DNA of 5,833 bases from Lonsdalea quercina subsp. quercina. Lineage in GTDB: Bacteria > Pseudomonadota > Gammaproteobacteria > Enterobacterales > Enterobacteriaceae. Shown here one piece after another: positions 5,258 through 5,833 of the stretch. The first letter of the stretch is position 1. Every line of letters starts with the position of its first letter. The position numbers were made by a program, and so were the translations under genes. The stretch spans positions 419,710 through 425,542 of the forward strand of contig NZ_JIBO01000006.1 of assembly GCF_000688655.1 (NCBI RefSeq), in the 5' to 3' direction. Under the pieces are notes generated by a model. It had not been told where the DNA came from. It did not search any database and was given only the letters and a program-made list of their open reading frames with translations.

Positions 5258-5833
5258 CACCAAAAATCATGCAAATTTATCAGGTCACGGAAACAGCGCC
5301 GATGCCCATCGCGCTACTGGCTACCGGGGACGGCCGATTCCTCCCCTCCAAAGAAGTGTCCGAGCGAACCGCCCTCATTGGCCAAGGACTCCTTCGTCAG
5401 CCAGGAGTATCCTGCGCTTCGCCGTCTCAGGAGGAGGAGAATGCGGCAAATATGACGCTGACAGCATTACTGCCGCGACTCCACCATCCCCATTACCTCG
5501 ATGGACTTCGTCACGTCGAACCGCCCCGGGATCCGGCTCATGCACGGGAGCTGGCGCAACGCTACGCCGCGCCCGACATCGTGCAGAATACGCTGCTGGA
5601 CCCCGACTGCTATCCTCGGGCGGAAGCCTCAGCCGTGGTCAGCCTGCTTGCTGCGCGGGGTCTGACGCAACATCAGGCCCAGTATACCTATGCGCTGTGC
5701 CGCCCACCGGGTCACCATGCCGGGAAGGACTTTCTGGGCGGCTACTGTTATCTCAACAACGCGGCTGTCGCCGCACGCACACTGGCCGACGAAGGACTGG
5801 GTCCGGTGAGCGTTATTGATATCGATCATCACG
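5254..5833 (+). CDS. Zinc-dependent deacetylase, histone deacetylase/acetylpolyamine amidohydrolase superfamily (3' truncated by window edge)
   Basis: The frame is open from ATG 5254 to the right edge, giving 193 residues of a protein usually 300-380 aa. It overlaps the previous stop as ATGA, with GGAG (5241-5244) 9 nt upstream; an in-frame ATG at 5269 is less well placed. The superfamily signature is clear: R-P-P-G-H-H (150-155) carrying the His154-His155 charge-relay pair, G-G-Y-C-Y-L-N-N-A-A-V-A-A (162-174), and V-I-D-I-D-H-H (187-193), where Asp191 and His193 match zinc ligands. The third ligand (an Asp) and the transition-state Tyr lie beyond the window. Family members hydrolyse acetyl-amides of polyamines, lysines or small molecules; the substrate here is not visible. 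Co-translation with an acetyltransferase-fused aminodeoxychorismate synthase suggests that it removes an acetyl group from a pathway intermediate. This is inference; alternatives are polyamine deacetylation or a self-resistance role. Confidence 0.85.
   Translation, partial: MTPKIMQIYQVTETAPMPIALLATGDGRFLPSKEVSERTALIGQGLLRQPGVSCASPSQEEENAANMTLTALLPRLHHPHYLDGLRHVEPPRDPAHARELAQRYAAPDIVQNTLLDPDCYPRAEASAVVSLLAARGLTQHQAQYTYALCRPPGHHAGKDFLGGYCYLNNAAVAARTLADEGLGPVSVIDIDHH

Overview
The window looks like chromosomal DNA of a gammaproteobacterium, most likely an enterobacterium of the Dickeya/Pectobacterium/Serratia sort. That placement is an inference from gene style, Shine-Dalgarno sites and mixed base composition; nothing in the window identifies a species. 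It reads as an accessory (island-like) region. An AT-rich regulator gene (one sample line, 181-240, is 35% G+C) and a very AT-rich intergenic stretch (14/60 and 16/60 G+C in two counted lines) sit directly against a GC-rich biosynthetic operon (42/60 in line 4021-4080).

Layout, all on the + strand. 1-590: the 3' two thirds of a LysR-type regulator, cut by the left edge. 591-945: non-coding. 946-1482: a small exported protein of unknown function, followed by a good hairpin terminator (1512-1535) and a second inverted repeat (1543-1586). 1591-2631: about 1 kb without a convincing gene. Its first half carries one reading frame (1682-2122) broken by a single amber codon, possibly a decayed gene. 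Its second half is AT-rich and holds several short direct and inverted repeats that look like an operator/promoter region for the operon downstream.

2632-5833 (runs off the right edge): a tightly coupled operon. The first gene is a glutamine amidotransferase (PabA/TrpG type, 210 aa). The second starts inside it (8-nt overlap) and is a 666-aa fusion of an aminodeoxychorismate synthase component I (PabB type, with the diagnostic P-I-K-G-T lysine) to a C-terminal GNAT N-acetyltransferase. The third starts by an ATGA overlap and is a zinc-dependent deacetylase of the histone deacetylase/acetylpolyamine amidohydrolase superfamily, incomplete at its C-terminus.

Together the first two proteins should make 4-amino-4-deoxychorismate from chorismate and glutamine. 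The PabB sequence resembles the secondary-metabolism PabAB enzymes of actinomycetes more than the E. coli housekeeping enzyme. The most interesting idea is that an acetyltransferase domain and a deacetylase are co-expressed with an arylamine-precursor synthase. This could be an acetyl protection/deprotection scheme for a p-aminobenzoate- or p-aminophenylalanine-derived metabolite. It is inference: the later genes lie outside the window.
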